64,000 nucleotides of DNA from UBA5109 sp965661005 (GCA_965661005.1 CBFICB010000001.1:62001-126000); one strand, 5' to 3'. Positions 34,963 to 44,161 are shown, counted from the stretch's first letter. Notes: generated by a model not told the origin, from the letters alone. Numbers and translations are program-made.

Positions 34963-35734
34963 TTTTGTTTTACGCGCGCTTGCTGCAGGTTTACTGGTTG
35001 CATTAATCACCGGCCCTTTAGGTTGCTTTGTCGTGTGGCGTCGCATGGCCTACTTTGGCGACACTCTGGCTCACTCCGCTTTGCTTGGAATTTCCTTTGG
35101 CTTACTGATGGATTTAAATCTGCAGTTTGCCGTCATTATTGCCTGCCTCGCAATCGCGCTTTTATTGGTGCAAATGGAAAGCCGGCATCATCTGGCTGCC
35201 GACACTATTCTGGGTATTCTCGCCCACAGCTCCTTAGCTTTTGGTTTGGTAATCTTAAGTTTTACTGACGTAAACATTGATTTAATGTCTTACCTTTTTG
35301 GTGACTTGCTGACTGCCAGTAATCAAGATTTAATTTGGATTGGATCAGGCGTTGCCGCCGCCTTAATTATATTGGCCTTAACCTGGAATAAATTACTGAC
35401 GATTACCTTGCATCAAGAACTGGCGCAAGTCGAAGGCTTGGCTGTCGGCAAAATACGTTTATTGTTGATGCTTTTAATCGCCACCGTTATTGCATTAAGC
35501 ATGAAAGTGGTTGGTATCTTATTGATAACCTCGCTAATGATCATTCCCCCAGCTTCTGCCAGAGCTTTTTCAAGTTCACCGGAAAAAATGGCGATTCTCT
35601 CCAGTCTGATTGGTTGCCTTGCTGTTTGCGGAGGTTTACTTGCTTCGTTCTTTCTGGACACCCCAAGCGGGCCAAGTATTGTTGTGAGTGCGGCAGTGCT
35701 TTTTATCATCAGCTCTATTATTCGCAAACCTTAA
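34955..35734 (+). CDS. znuB: zinc ABC transporter permease
   Basis: A membrane subunit of the ABC-3 family, 259 aa, with about eight hydrophobic helices. GPLGCFVVWRRMAYFGDTLAHSALLG is the family signature and MKVVGILLITSLMIIPPASARAF the later conserved helix. The start is ATG at 34955, with GAAGGG about nine bases upstream; an ATG at 34940 is in frame but lies further inside znuC. Overlap with znuC implies coupled translation. Confidence 0.95.
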   Translation: MADFVLRALAAGLLVALITGPLGCFVVWRRMAYFGDTLAHSALLGISFGLLMDLNLQFAVIIACLAIALLLVQMESRHHLAADTILGILAHSSLAFGLVILSFTDVNIDLMSYLFGDLLTASNQDLIWIGSGVAAALIILALTWNKLLTITLHQELAQVEGLAVGKIRLLLMLLIATVIALSMKVVGILLITSLMIIPPASARAFSSSPEKMAILSSLIGCLAVCGGLLASFFLDTPSGPSIVVSAAVLFIISSIIRKP

Positions 35735-35807
35735 GTTAAAAATATAATCATTTAGCACCGCTTAACTGGCAGCCTTTATTAGGAGCTTAATGTGCAAAAT
35801 TGAATAA

Positions 35808-36236
35808 ACAATTACCATAATTCAAATATTAAGCTCAGAAGCAAAACCAGAATACTTAGATGAACTTAGGAATCTGTTTGAGGGCGAGTGGGGCAAGATT
35901 GATTCCTTTTATGGAAATGAATTTAGAGACAATCCGCCATTGCCTCTAATAGCCCTAAAGGATAGAAAACTGATTGGAGGTTTGTCTTACTCTTGGAACA
36001 GGCCAGAAGATTTCACAAAAATAACCCTTTAGATAAATGGAGTTTATGTAAAACCGTTATTCCGCAGGAAGGGCATCGGCACCACACTGATTAAAGCTTC
36101 AGTTACTTATGCCAAAGGAAAAAATGAACAAGCATTGTATGCCTATACACATATCCCAGAATTCTATATGCAACAAGGGTGGGAAGTGATCAAAACCTAT
36201 GGTAAAAAGAAGGTCCTAAAAACAACGTTAAGCTAA
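35808..36236 (+). pseudogene. GNAT-family acetyltransferase with in-frame amber stop
   Basis: A single frame reads IIQILSSEAKPEYLDELRNL, then PLIALKDRKLIGGLSYSW, then ITL, TAG (36030-36032), and continues INGVYVKPLFRRKGIGTTLI (the acetyl-CoA loop, RRKGIG) to FYMQQGWEVIKTYGKKKVL and TAA at 36234. The stop probably replaces Trp (TGG to TAG). No start codon precedes the frame: a TAA is at 35805 and the first candidate is a non-standard ATT. It is therefore a decayed gene. It follows znuB by about 75 bp. Confidence 0.8.
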
Positions 36237-36310
36237 CGTTCTTTGAAGCGGCACTGTTACAAAATAAATCACCATACTATTTCTAGTAATGTTTCTTAGG
36301 GGGTGAAACT

Positions 36311-36478
36311 ATGGATTATAAGGAGTGGGCTGTTGGAGTAGAGTCTCTTAAGGCAGCGTTTAAGGCTTCTGAAAATAGATTTTCACCTATTAAGCATTTA
36401 ATTGGGGCGCTTGGGCTGGAAAGTGGGACTTTGGTAATGTCGTCAGCGTTGAAGCAAAAGTACGATATAAGTTGCTGA
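36311..36478 (+). CDS. small ORF with strong ribosome binding site
   Basis: An ATG at 36311 is preceded by AGGGGGTGAAACT, one of the strongest Shine-Dalgarno sequences in the window. The product is 55 aa (MDYKEWAVGVESLKAAFKAS..., ending KYDISC), soluble, with no family recognised. It lies in the 978 bp stretch between znuB and the next operon, alongside a decayed gene, so it may be a remnant of a mobile or defunct locus. 36479-36712 contains nothing else I can name except the ribosome binding site GAGG of the next gene. Confidence 0.4.
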   Translation: MDYKEWAVGVESLKAAFKASENRFSPIKHLIGALGLESGTLVMSSALKQKYDISC

Positions 36479-36712
36479 ACAAAAAAACTATAGAGCTACC
36501 TTGTACCAGCACATTAAGATTACAGAGCAAAAAAAATCGCCGATTACAGAATATTCATTGATCCCGCACCAGCCTTCATGGATAGTGAATAAACAAATAT
36601 ATGGTTAAGCCGACGCGTATTTAATAGGTTTAAAATAGTCATTTATCTGATATTCATTTTCTAAGCCGAATACAAAAGAACCATCTTTTACGGCATGTTT
36701 TGAGGTTTATTT

Positions 36713-37852
36713 ATGACACACGATACAAAGATTGATTTTATTTACTTATCCGAAGCCGACATGATTAAAGCCGGTGTAACCGACATGCCCGCCTGTGTGG
36801 ATACAATGGATGAAATGTTTACTTTGTTGTACAAGGGCGATTACCGCATGGCTGGTCCAAACAGTGACTCTCATGGCGCCATGATTACTTTCCCGGAAGA
36901 TTCGCCTTTTCCACTAATGCCAAAACCAACTGCTGATCGGCGTTTAATGGCCATGCCGGCTTATCTTGGCGGAAACTTTCAAACCTCTGGGGTGAAGTGG
37001 TATGGGTCGAATATCGCAAATCGCGAAAAGGGCCTGCCGCGCTCTATTTTAATGTTTATTTTAAGTGATACCGATACTGGTGCACCCTTGGCCTACATGT
37101 CGGCAAACTTACTGTCGGCATATCGAACGGGCGCTGTTCCGGGAGTTGGTGCGCGCTATCTTGCCCGCAAAGATTCAAAAGTGATTGGCTTGCTTGGCCC
37201 AGGGGTGATGGCGAAAACCTCAGTCTCTGCATTTATGGCGGTATGCCCCGAAATCAACACATTGAAAGTTAAAGGCCGGGGAAAGCAAAGTCTTGATGTT
37301 TTTATTGCCTGGCTAAATGAAAGCTTTCCACAAATTACCAATGTTCAGATAGTGGATGAACTGGAAGACGTGGTCAGAGATTCCGACATCGTCACATATT
37401 GCAATTCTGGCCAGCCTGGAGATCCATCAACCTATCCAATTGTTAAACGCGAATGGGTTAAACCCGGCTCCTTTTTTGCGATGCCGGCTTACTGTAGCCT
37501 AGACGACGGCATGGAACAGAACGATGTGCGCAAAGTACTGGATAATACCGGCTTATATCAAGCCTGGTATGAGGAAGTACCCAAGCCTGCGCATAACTAT
37601 ATTCCCCTCCCCGGTGTTCGGTTTATGGACATGATCGCTGAAGGCAAGCTCACTTTGGAACAGCTCGAAGACGTCGGAAAAATTACCGCAGGCGAAGCGC
37701 CTGGACGAAAGAATGACGAAGAAATCATCATTATGTCTGTTGGTGGTATGCCCGTAGAAGATGTGGCCTGGGCGACGGTGGTATATCGTAATGCTCTGGC
37801 GAAAGGCATTGGTGTGAAGTTAAACCTTTGGGACGAACCAGTTCTGAAATAA
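36713..37852 (+). CDS. ornithine cyclodeaminase / mu-crystallin family protein
   Basis: A 379 aa NAD(P)-dependent protein of the OCD family. The substrate region is GGNFQTSGVKWYGSN, SANLLSAYRTGAVPGVGARYL is the family hallmark, and the Rossmann loop is KVIGLLGPGVMAKTSVSAF. Family members cyclise ornithine, reduce imines or act as amine-oxidase partners; this longer subtype resembles those annotated as tyramine oxidase subunit B, but the substrate cannot be told. It leads a four-gene set with RidA, an FAD oxidase and a permease, arguing for catabolism of an amino compound. Confidence 0.85.
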   Translation: MTHDTKIDFIYLSEADMIKAGVTDMPACVDTMDEMFTLLYKGDYRMAGPNSDSHGAMITFPEDSPFPLMPKPTADRRLMAMPAYLGGNFQTSGVKWYGSNIANREKGLPRSILMFILSDTDTGAPLAYMSANLLSAYRTGAVPGVGARYLARKDSKVIGLLGPGVMAKTSVSAFMAVCPEINTLKVKGRGKQSLDVFIAWLNESFPQITNVQIVDELEDVVRDSDIVTYCNSGQPGDPSTYPIVKREWVKPGSFFAMPAYCSLDDGMEQNDVRKVLDNTGLYQAWYEEVPKPAHNYIPLPGVRFMDMIAEGKLTLEQLEDVGKITAGEAPGRKNDEEIIIMSVGGMPVEDVAWATVVYRNALAKGIGVKLNLWDEPVLK

Positions 37853-37912
37853 GACTACCATTATTTTCTAAATGCCTTGATTAACATTCCCAAAGAATAA
37901 TTGAGAACCAGG

Positions 37913-38335
37913 ATGAGTAAAATAGTAAAAGTAAAAACCGGATCAAAGCTTGAAGAGGTAGCAAGCTATTCTCGAGCAGTTATGGTCGATAACTGGATTT
38001 ATGTTTCCAACACCGCTGGGCGTAACCCTGTCACACAAGAAATACCAGAAGATATCCTCGAACAAACACAGCAAGTTTTCGACAATATTGAACGGGCGCT
38101 TGCGGCAGTTGATGCGAGCTTGGCTGACGTCGTGATGTCGCGCGTTTTTATTCAAAACCCTGCCGACACACATAAGGTTATGCAATTTATTGGAACAAAA
38201 TTTCGTGGTGTAAACCCAGCCACGACAGTCACCAGCCCGCCACTGGGTTCAGCAGAGTACAAGGTAGAGATAGAAGTAACAGCTTATCGAGGCGCTGGTT
38301 CAGCGCAAGTTGAAGAAGTACTGGTCTCAGTTTGA
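37913..38335 (+). CDS. RidA family enamine/imine deaminase
   Basis: A 140 aa protein of the YjgF/YER057c/UK114 family, which hydrolyses reactive enamines released by amino-acid-metabolising enzymes. VDNWIYVSNTAGRNP, QVFDNIERALAAVDASLADVVMSRVFI and VEIEVTAYRG are typical. I use ATG at 37913 with AGAACCAGG upstream; a TTG at 37901 is in frame. Its place between the OCD-like gene and the FAD oxidase fits imine disposal. Confidence 0.9.
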   Translation: MSKIVKVKTGSKLEEVASYSRAVMVDNWIYVSNTAGRNPVTQEIPEDILEQTQQVFDNIERALAAVDASLADVVMSRVFIQNPADTHKVMQFIGTKFRGVNPATTVTSPPLGSAEYKVEIEVTAYRGAGSAQVEEVLVSV

Positions 38336-38381
38336 TAAAACTAGAGGGCGTCGAAATTATTATTATGTTTGGAAGCTGTTT

Positions 38382-39674
38382 ATGACAACGACCCTGAAAA
38401 AAATTGAAACGCTAGATACTCTGCCTGAATCTACCAGTGTTGTGATCATCGGTGGTGGCATAGTCGGAGTTAGCGCAGCCCTAACTTTAGCTGAGCGCAA
38501 TATTCCGGTTGTACTGCTTGAAAAAGGTCATATCGCCGGTGAACAATCTTCTCGAAATCTGGGCTGGATTCGAAAAACAAATCGGCATATAGATGATGTG
38601 CCATTGGCACAGGCTGCCGACAAGCTCTGGAACGAAATGCCAGCACGCATTGGTCAAAGTGTTGGTTACAAGCAATCGGGTATTTTGTTTTTATCAAAAA
38701 CAGATGAACAACAGGCCATGCATGAAAACTGGCTTAAGTCAGTAGAATCTTTGTCTTTGGATTCCAGGCTTCTTAGCCCAGAACAAATTAAACAGCATGT
38801 CCCTGGTGGTGCAGGAAAATGGGCAGGCGCTTTGTATACACCATCCGATGGTTATGCCGAACCATCCATCACCGTGCCTGCCATGGCCCAAGCTGCCATC
38901 GATAAAGGCGCAAACATCATTCAGCACTGTGCCGTGCGTTCAGTTTCTACTACAGCAGGAAAAGTGAGTGGCGTTATTACGGAAAAAGGTGAAATACCTT
39001 GCGATAATGTGCTGTTGGCGGGCGGTGCCTGGTCACGCCGCTTTTTAGGCAACCTTGGAGTCTCATTACCCACGCTGGGTATTATTTGTTCTGTTTTGCG
39101 CACCAAGGCCCTGAATGGCCCAACCGATATTGCCGTTGGCGGCCCGGATTTCTCGTTTAGAAAACATATTGATGGCGGCTTTATTATCACTCAGCGCGGC
39201 AAGCTTGATGCGCCGCTCACCCTCGATCATTTGCTAGTGGGACGAAAATATTTGGAACAGCTGCGTGCACAGCGAAGTTTTTTACGTATTACACTTGGTC
39301 CTTATTTTTTTAAAGATTTGGGTATAGCGCGACGCTGGGGTGAGAGGGATGTTTCTCCTTTTGAAAAAATTCGTACCATGAATCCAGCCGTGAATGATAA
39401 TTTAAATGCCGACGCTTTAAACAACCTGAGACAGGCTTGGCCCGTTTTTAATACGGCTGAGTTAGATGAAGCATGGGCCGGCTTAATTGATGTGACGCCA
39501 GATTCAAACCCGGTTATTGATCAAATTAGTCAACTTCCCGGATTAACCATTGCCACGGGTTTTTCTGGACACGGTTTTGGTACTGGTCCAGCAGCGGGAC
39601 AATTGGCCGCTGATATTGTGTCAAACTCGACACCACTTATTGATCCATCCCCCTATCGTTTCGATAGATTGTAA
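38382..39674 (+). CDS. FAD-dependent amino acid oxidase (DAO family)
   Basis: A 430 aa flavoprotein with the N-terminal dinucleotide motif VVIIGGGIVGVSAALTLAERN, EKGHIAGEQSSRNLGWIRKT (family FAD-ribityl contact), LLAGGAWSRRFLG and the C-terminal GFSGHGFGTGPAAGQLAADIV. Related enzymes deaminate glycine, D-amino acids or N-methyl amino acids to imines. I start at ATG 38382, 46 bp after ridA; the open frame reaches back into ridA but homology begins at MTTTLKK. Confidence 0.9.
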   Translation: MTTTLKKIETLDTLPESTSVVIIGGGIVGVSAALTLAERNIPVVLLEKGHIAGEQSSRNLGWIRKTNRHIDDVPLAQAADKLWNEMPARIGQSVGYKQSGILFLSKTDEQQAMHENWLKSVESLSLDSRLLSPEQIKQHVPGGAGKWAGALYTPSDGYAEPSITVPAMAQAAIDKGANIIQHCAVRSVSTTAGKVSGVITEKGEIPCDNVLLAGGAWSRRFLGNLGVSLPTLGIICSVLRTKALNGPTDIAVGGPDFSFRKHIDGGFIITQRGKLDAPLTLDHLLVGRKYLEQLRAQRSFLRITLGPYFFKDLGIARRWGERDVSPFEKIRTMNPAVNDNLNADALNNLRQAWPVFNTAELDEAWAGLIDVTPDSNPVIDQISQLPGLTIATGFSGHGFGTGPAAGQLAADIVSNSTPLIDPSPYRFDRL

Positions 39675-39711
39675 ATACATGTTGGCATCGAAGTGACATT
39701 AGGAGCGCAAG

Positions 39712-41106
39712 ATGACTGAGGCTCAATCAACCCCAGGGGAAAAGACTGCCGCAATTAGTGTGGCAAGCACAATAAAAATGGGCTTACCCACCATGATGGC
39801 CGTCTGTATCGGGGTGGTGATTGTCCAGGGCGCCATGATCTCGGGGATGCAAGGCATTGGCATTGGCGGCCTGGGATTTATTGCTGCAATGTTTGTAGCC
39901 TTGGTGTTGGCGCAATTTAATGCCATGAGCTTTTCTGAACTGTCACTGATGTTTCCGCAAGAAGGCACCCTAGCCACTTACACTCAAAAAGCGATTGGGC
40001 ACTTTCCTGCTATCGTTGCGGTCTTTTCAGGTTATGTAGTGGTCGCGATACTCGCAATACCGGTAGAAATGGTTTTGGTGGATGCCATGTTGGAGAAACT
40101 ATTGCCAGGTGTTATTCCGGGAAAAGTCGTGCCTTTGCTTATCCTAATTGCCTTGTCGATAAGCAATTTAATTGGTACGGATGTGTTTGCCAGAATCCAG
40201 AATATTCTCGCTTTTATATTGGTGGGAGCACTTATAATTGTGGGGCTTGTTGCGATCACTGGCTTGGCAGCACCTTATCCTGATATTGCTGGCACTTCTG
40301 TAGATTGGAGTATTGCCAATATCACCAATTTTAGCTTTATTGGGCTTGTAGCGCTGTCGATGTGGTTATTTGTTGGAGTTGAGTTTATCTGTCCAATGAT
40401 TAATGAAGTGAAAAACCCCAATAAAAACATTCCCCTGGCCATGCAATTATCACTAGTGATGATGTTTTGTATATTCGCGGTCTTTGTTGTGGGTGCGGGT
40501 CTCTACGTCAACGTGGAAACACTCCTGGGTTCTGCAATTCCTTATCTGGATTATATCAGCGCTGTCTTTGGCAAAAGCGGCCTGGCCATTGCTACCGTAA
40601 TGGCGCTAGCTGCAACCTGCAGTACGATTAATACCATTTTGGCTTCAGTCCCTCGTATGTTGCATGGTATGGCGTATCAAAAACAGGCCTTTCCGCAGCT
40701 TAAAGCCAGTAATAAATATGGCGCGCCATGGGTAGGTATTGTCATGATTTCTGCTTGCATTGGCATAGCCTATTTAATTGCTGATGTTGATTCATTGGTA
40801 ACTTTAGTTATTTCCGCATCAACCTGTTGGCTGCTTGCTTACGTAGTTGCTCATATCGATGTCATGGTATTGCGCAAGCGACTTCCTGAGTTTAAACGGC
40901 CTTATCGAACACCTTTTTTCCCACTGCCTCAGGTCTTAGGCATCATCACAATGATCTATATCGTCTTGAATAATTCCCCATCGCCTGAAATGACAAACAC
41001 CGTGTTCGCTATTTCTGGCACCATGATTTTGCTGCTCAGTATTGTGGGAGCTTTATGGGTGAAATTTTATATGAAGCGCGGTCTGTTCGAACCAGATATG
41101 GATTGA
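39712..41106 (+). CDS. APC-family amino acid/amine permease
   Basis: A 464 aa inner-membrane protein with about twelve hydrophobic segments. GMQGIGIGGLGFIAAMFVALVLAQF and FSELSLMFPQEGTLATYTQKAIGHF match the first helices of the amino acid/polyamine/organocation superfamily. FVGVEFICPMINEVKNPNKNIPLAM is the conserved loop after helix 6. It closes the OCD-RidA-oxidase set, 37 bp after the oxidase, and is the likely importer of the shared substrate. Confidence 0.9.
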   Translation: MTEAQSTPGEKTAAISVASTIKMGLPTMMAVCIGVVIVQGAMISGMQGIGIGGLGFIAAMFVALVLAQFNAMSFSELSLMFPQEGTLATYTQKAIGHFPAIVAVFSGYVVVAILAIPVEMVLVDAMLEKLLPGVIPGKVVPLLILIALSISNLIGTDVFARIQNILAFILVGALIIVGLVAITGLAAPYPDIAGTSVDWSIANITNFSFIGLVALSMWLFVGVEFICPMINEVKNPNKNIPLAMQLSLVMMFCIFAVFVVGAGLYVNVETLLGSAIPYLDYISAVFGKSGLAIATVMALAATCSTINTILASVPRMLHGMAYQKQAFPQLKASNKYGAPWVGIVMISACIGIAYLIADVDSLVTLVISASTCWLLAYVVAHIDVMVLRKRLPEFKRPYRTPFFPLPQVLGIITMIYIVLNNSPSPEMTNTVFAISGTMILLLSIVGALWVKFYMKRGLFEPDMD

Positions 41107-41304
41107 TACCTTGAATTTATATTGGACTTACGGGTGAGGCGATTCACTCAACAGTCGTATGCCTATCACTAATCTTTTGTATGCTTTGGCCAAGCCCTTT
41201 TCAAGTTTTTGAAGATGAAAATCAAAGTTAATGACAAGGTCAATCAAGCTGGGATGATGCACTTTGTGGCTCGCCCGTATTTAAAGCCTTAAGTATCAAT
41301 ACCC

Positions 41305-41745
41305 ATGGAATATTTTACAGAGCTTAGCTATTTCGGCCTTTTTGTTTCAGCATTTTTAGCGGCGACAATTTTACCTTTAAGCTCCGAAGTCGTTTTAAGC
41401 GCCTTACTATTAAATGGCTTGTCACCTATAGCATTAATTTCTATCGCGACAACTGGGAATGTGTTGGGGTCCCTTACCAATTATGCCTTGGGCTATTGGG
41501 TTAGCCTGGCCGCCATAAAAAAATGGCTAAGGATTTCAGAAGCCGAGTTTATTCGCGCTGAGCAGCGTTTTGTAAAATACGGTTTATTCTCACTATGTTT
41601 TGCTTGGTTGCCCATCATTGGCGATCCGCTGACCGTTATTGCTGGCATATTCCGCATTCGCTTATTTTGGTTTGTTATTTTGGTTACTATAGGCAAACTA
41701 ATGCGTTATATCGTCATCAGCTATTTAGTGTCAGTGAGTGCTTAA
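41305..41745 (+). CDS. YqaA-family (DedA-related) membrane protein
   Basis: A 146 aa inner-membrane protein with about four hydrophobic segments. FLAATILPLSSEVVLSALLL and GNVLGSLTNYALGYW are YqaA-family marks, and FSLCFAWLPIIGDPLTVIAGIFR is the DedA/SNARE-associated motif. The family is linked to membrane homeostasis; the specific role is unknown. It is 86 bp upstream of the dehalogenase-like gene. Confidence 0.85.
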   Translation: MEYFTELSYFGLFVSAFLAATILPLSSEVVLSALLLNGLSPIALISIATTGNVLGSLTNYALGYWVSLAAIKKWLRISEAEFIRAEQRFVKYGLFSLCFAWLPIIGDPLTVIAGIFRIRLFWFVILVTIGKLMRYIVISYLVSVSA

Positions 41746-41831
41746 AAGACCTGTATACAACGTGGCCTCTTACACTTTGCTCCATGACTGGCGGTGAGCA
41801 TATCAATAATAAAAAAGGGTTCTATCGAACA

Positions 41832-42710
41832 ATGTTCTCAACAGCCTTTACGCAAGCACAAATAAACACCAGCGGCGCTGAGATTAACCTGGTACATGGC
41901 GGATCAGGTCCACCACTACTGTTGTTGCATGGTTATCCTCAGACCCATGCCATGTGGCACAAGGTTGCCCCACAACTTGCACAACATTTCCACGTCATTT
42001 GCCCTGACCTGAGAGGCTATGGCGACAGCTCAAAACCCCCGAGCACAGCAGATCACTACCCTTATTCAAAACGCGCGATGAGCCAGGATATGGTCGAAGT
42101 GATGACCTCTCTTGGTCATAGTGAGTTTATGGTAGCCGGGCATGATCGCGGTGCTCGAGTAACGCATCGATTGGCGCTGGATTATTCAGAAAAAATCCAA
42201 AAGGCTTGTGTGATGGATATCGCTCCTACGCGTCATATGTTCAAAACAGCTGATCAACATTTTGCTACCGGCTATTATCATTGGTTCTTTCTTATACAGC
42301 CCAATGGTTTACCTGAACGAATGATTGGTGCCGACCCTGCTTATTACCTCAATGAAAAACTAAAACAATGGAGTGCCCCAGAGACCATATTTACAGATGA
42401 GGCAGTCGCCGAATATTTGCGCTGTTTCAGCGATCCCGAAACTATCCATGCTTCCTGTGAAGATTATCGCGCCGCAGCGAGTATTGATCTGATACATGAT
42501 GAAGAAGACATTAGTAAAAAAGTCACTTGTCCTTTATTGGCTTTGTGGGGATCCAAGGGCTTTATAAACCGAACTTATGATGTGCTTAGTGTATGGAATG
42601 AATATGCAGAAAAAGTTGAAGGCAAAGCTCTTGAAAGCGGGCACTATTTGCCCGAAGAAGCGCCTCAGGCTGTCTGCGATGAATTGATAAAGTTTTTTAC
42701 TGAAAAATAA
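41832..42710 (+). CDS. fluoroacetate dehalogenase-like alpha/beta hydrolase
   Basis: A 292 aa protein. I start at ATG 41832, where homology begins; the open frame extends further back into yqaA. The residues known for the Rhodopseudomonas fluoroacetate dehalogenase all have counterparts: nucleophile D105 and carboxylate-binding R106 and R109 in GHDRGARVTHR, D129 in VMDIAPT, halide pocket H150 and W151 in YYHWFFL and Y212 in CEDYRAAAS, and catalytic H271 in ESGHYLPEEAP. Asp rather than Ser as nucleophile separates it from esterases. Fluoride-specific activity is an inference; a related epoxide hydrolase is the alternative, but the HW-Y halide pocket argues for dehalogenation. Confidence 0.85.
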   Translation: MFSTAFTQAQINTSGAEINLVHGGSGPPLLLLHGYPQTHAMWHKVAPQLAQHFHVICPDLRGYGDSSKPPSTADHYPYSKRAMSQDMVEVMTSLGHSEFMVAGHDRGARVTHRLALDYSEKIQKACVMDIAPTRHMFKTADQHFATGYYHWFFLIQPNGLPERMIGADPAYYLNEKLKQWSAPETIFTDEAVAEYLRCFSDPETIHASCEDYRAAASIDLIHDEEDISKKVTCPLLALWGSKGFINRTYDVLSVWNEYAEKVEGKALESGHYLPEEAPQAVCDELIKFFTEK

Positions 42711-42770
42711 TGCTGCTTACGAAGTCTGATATTAACGTTCTGCCAAGCTAAAACACGATAAGGTAATTTC

Positions 42771-43457
42771 ATGTCGACGACTATTGCTTTTGATGTTTAC
42801 GGGACCCTGATTGACACCCATGGTCTTGTTTCTATATTACAGTCAATGATTGGAGATAAGGCTTCATCTTTCTCTCAGACCTGGAGAGATAAACAGTTAG
42901 AATATTCTTTTCGCCGAGGGTTGATGCAACAATATGAAACCTTTGCTGTTTGCACCAGTAATGCGCTAGATTACACGTGCGAATTTTATGACCTTGATCT
43001 ATCAACGGAACAAAAAAAGGATTTATTAAAAAATTATAAAACACTTCCTGCGTTTGAGGATGCAAAAGAAGGCCTGTCAAAATTAAGATCAAACAATTTT
43101 CGTTTATTTGCTTTTTCAAACGGTACTGCTGATGCCGTAGATACCTTGCTGCTGGGAGCAAAAATAAGAGATTATTTCCATGGAGTTGTTAGTGTTGATG
43201 ATCTGGAATCGTTTAAACCAAACCCCGCTGTTTATAATCATTTTTTAAAAGTGACCGATGCTAAAAAACATAATACCTGGTTAGTTTCTAGTAATCCTTT
43301 TGATGTTATAGGGGCAATTTCTGTAGGAATGCGTGCTGCTTGGGTAAAGCGTTCGAAAAATGCTATTTTTGACCCCTGGGGAGTTGAACCAACTATAACC
43401 GTATATAATCTAGACGAATTGAATGAAAAATTAACTAATAAAGCCTTTTCTTATTAA
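42771..43457 (+). CDS. haloacid dehalogenase type II (L-2-haloacid dehalogenase)
   Basis: A 228 aa HAD-superfamily enzyme. With a constant offset of two it keeps every catalytic residue of the Pseudomonas L-DEX enzyme: D8 (nucleophile, AFDVYGTLID), T12, R39, S116, N117 (AFSNG), K149 and Y155 (SFKPNPAVY), S173, N175 and D178 (SSNPFDVIGA). Predicted to convert L-2-haloalkanoates to D-2-hydroxyacids. Its coding sequence is more AT-rich by eye than neighbouring operons. It is 60 bp after the fluoroacetate-dehalogenase-like gene. Confidence 0.9.
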   Translation: MSTTIAFDVYGTLIDTHGLVSILQSMIGDKASSFSQTWRDKQLEYSFRRGLMQQYETFAVCTSNALDYTCEFYDLDLSTEQKKDLLKNYKTLPAFEDAKEGLSKLRSNNFRLFAFSNGTADAVDTLLLGAKIRDYFHGVVSVDDLESFKPNPAVYNHFLKVTDAKKHNTWLVSSNPFDVIGAISVGMRAAWVKRSKNAIFDPWGVEPTITVYNLDELNEKLTNKAFSY

Positions 43458-43476
43458 TAACTGAGAGAATAGTCTT

Positions 43477-43722
43477 ATGAATAATATACAGGTAATTACA
43501 GAGTTTCTAGGTTGGTGCACAGTTATAAATTACGCCGTTTTACTTTTCTCAACGCTGATGATTATTGCTATAGGTGACTGGGCAAAAACAATACACAGCA
43601 AGCTTTTCAGGATTTCAAAAGACCAATTAGACCCAATGTACTTTAATTTTTTAGCTAACTACAAATTAGCTGTATTTATATTTAACCTAGCTCCGTATAT
43701 TGCACTGAAAATAATGGCCTAA
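43477..43722 (+). CDS. small membrane protein (DUF6868-like)
   Basis: An 81 aa protein with two hydrophobic segments, AVLLFSTLMIIAIGDWA and LAVFIFNLAPYIALKIM, and a short loop KLFRISKDQLDPMYFNFLANYK between them. The FLGWCTVINY N-terminus resembles DUF6868 proteins. Function is unknown. It starts 19 bp after the haloacid dehalogenase, suggesting cotranscription. Confidence 0.75.
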   Translation: MNNIQVITEFLGWCTVINYAVLLFSTLMIIAIGDWAKTIHSKLFRISKDQLDPMYFNFLANYKLAVFIFNLAPYIALKIMA

Positions 43723-43756
43723 ACATTACAATCAGTAGTTTCTCAAGAGGACAGCC

Positions 43757-44161
43757 ATGGCATTAACGAAAAGTTCCAAGCAATTGGTAAAAGAAGCAAA
43801 CGCCAAAATCCAAACGCTTTCTTTAGATGAAGCCAAAGGTAAATTGGGTCAAGCTGATGTGCAATTTATCGATATTCGCGATGTGCGTGAACTTGAACGA
43901 GAAGGAACAGTACCCGGCGCTATGCATGCTCCGCGTGGCATGCTGGAATTCTGGATAGATCCTGAAAGCCCTTATTTCAAACCCGTCTTTGCTGAAAACA
44001 AACAATTTATTCTTTATTGCCAATCGGGTTGGCGTTCAGCGTTAGCGACAGCCACACTTCAAGACATGGGTTTAAAAAATGTCTGTCATATAGAAGGTGG
44101 TTATGGCAATTGGTTAAAGTCTGACGGCCCTACTGAAGCCAGACAAAAGAAATCATCATGA
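43757..44161 (+). CDS. rhodanese-like sulfurtransferase domain protein
   Basis: A 134 aa single-domain rhodanese. FIDIRDVRELEREGTVPGAMHAPRGMLEFW and the active-site loop LYCQSGWRSALATATLQDMG with its catalytic Cys are intact. It overlaps the following amidohydrolase gene by four bases (ATGA), so translation is coupled. The substrate is unknown. Confidence 0.9.
   Translation: MALTKSSKQLVKEANAKIQTLSLDEAKGKLGQADVQFIDIRDVRELEREGTVPGAMHAPRGMLEFWIDPESPYFKPVFAENKQFILYCQSGWRSALATATLQDMGLKNVCHIEGGYGNWLKSDGPTEARQKKSS

Noticed and set aside
41214..41291. A 25-codon frame (MKIKVNDKVNQAG...) before yqaA
   Set aside because: Too short, without a Shine-Dalgarno or conservation evidence.
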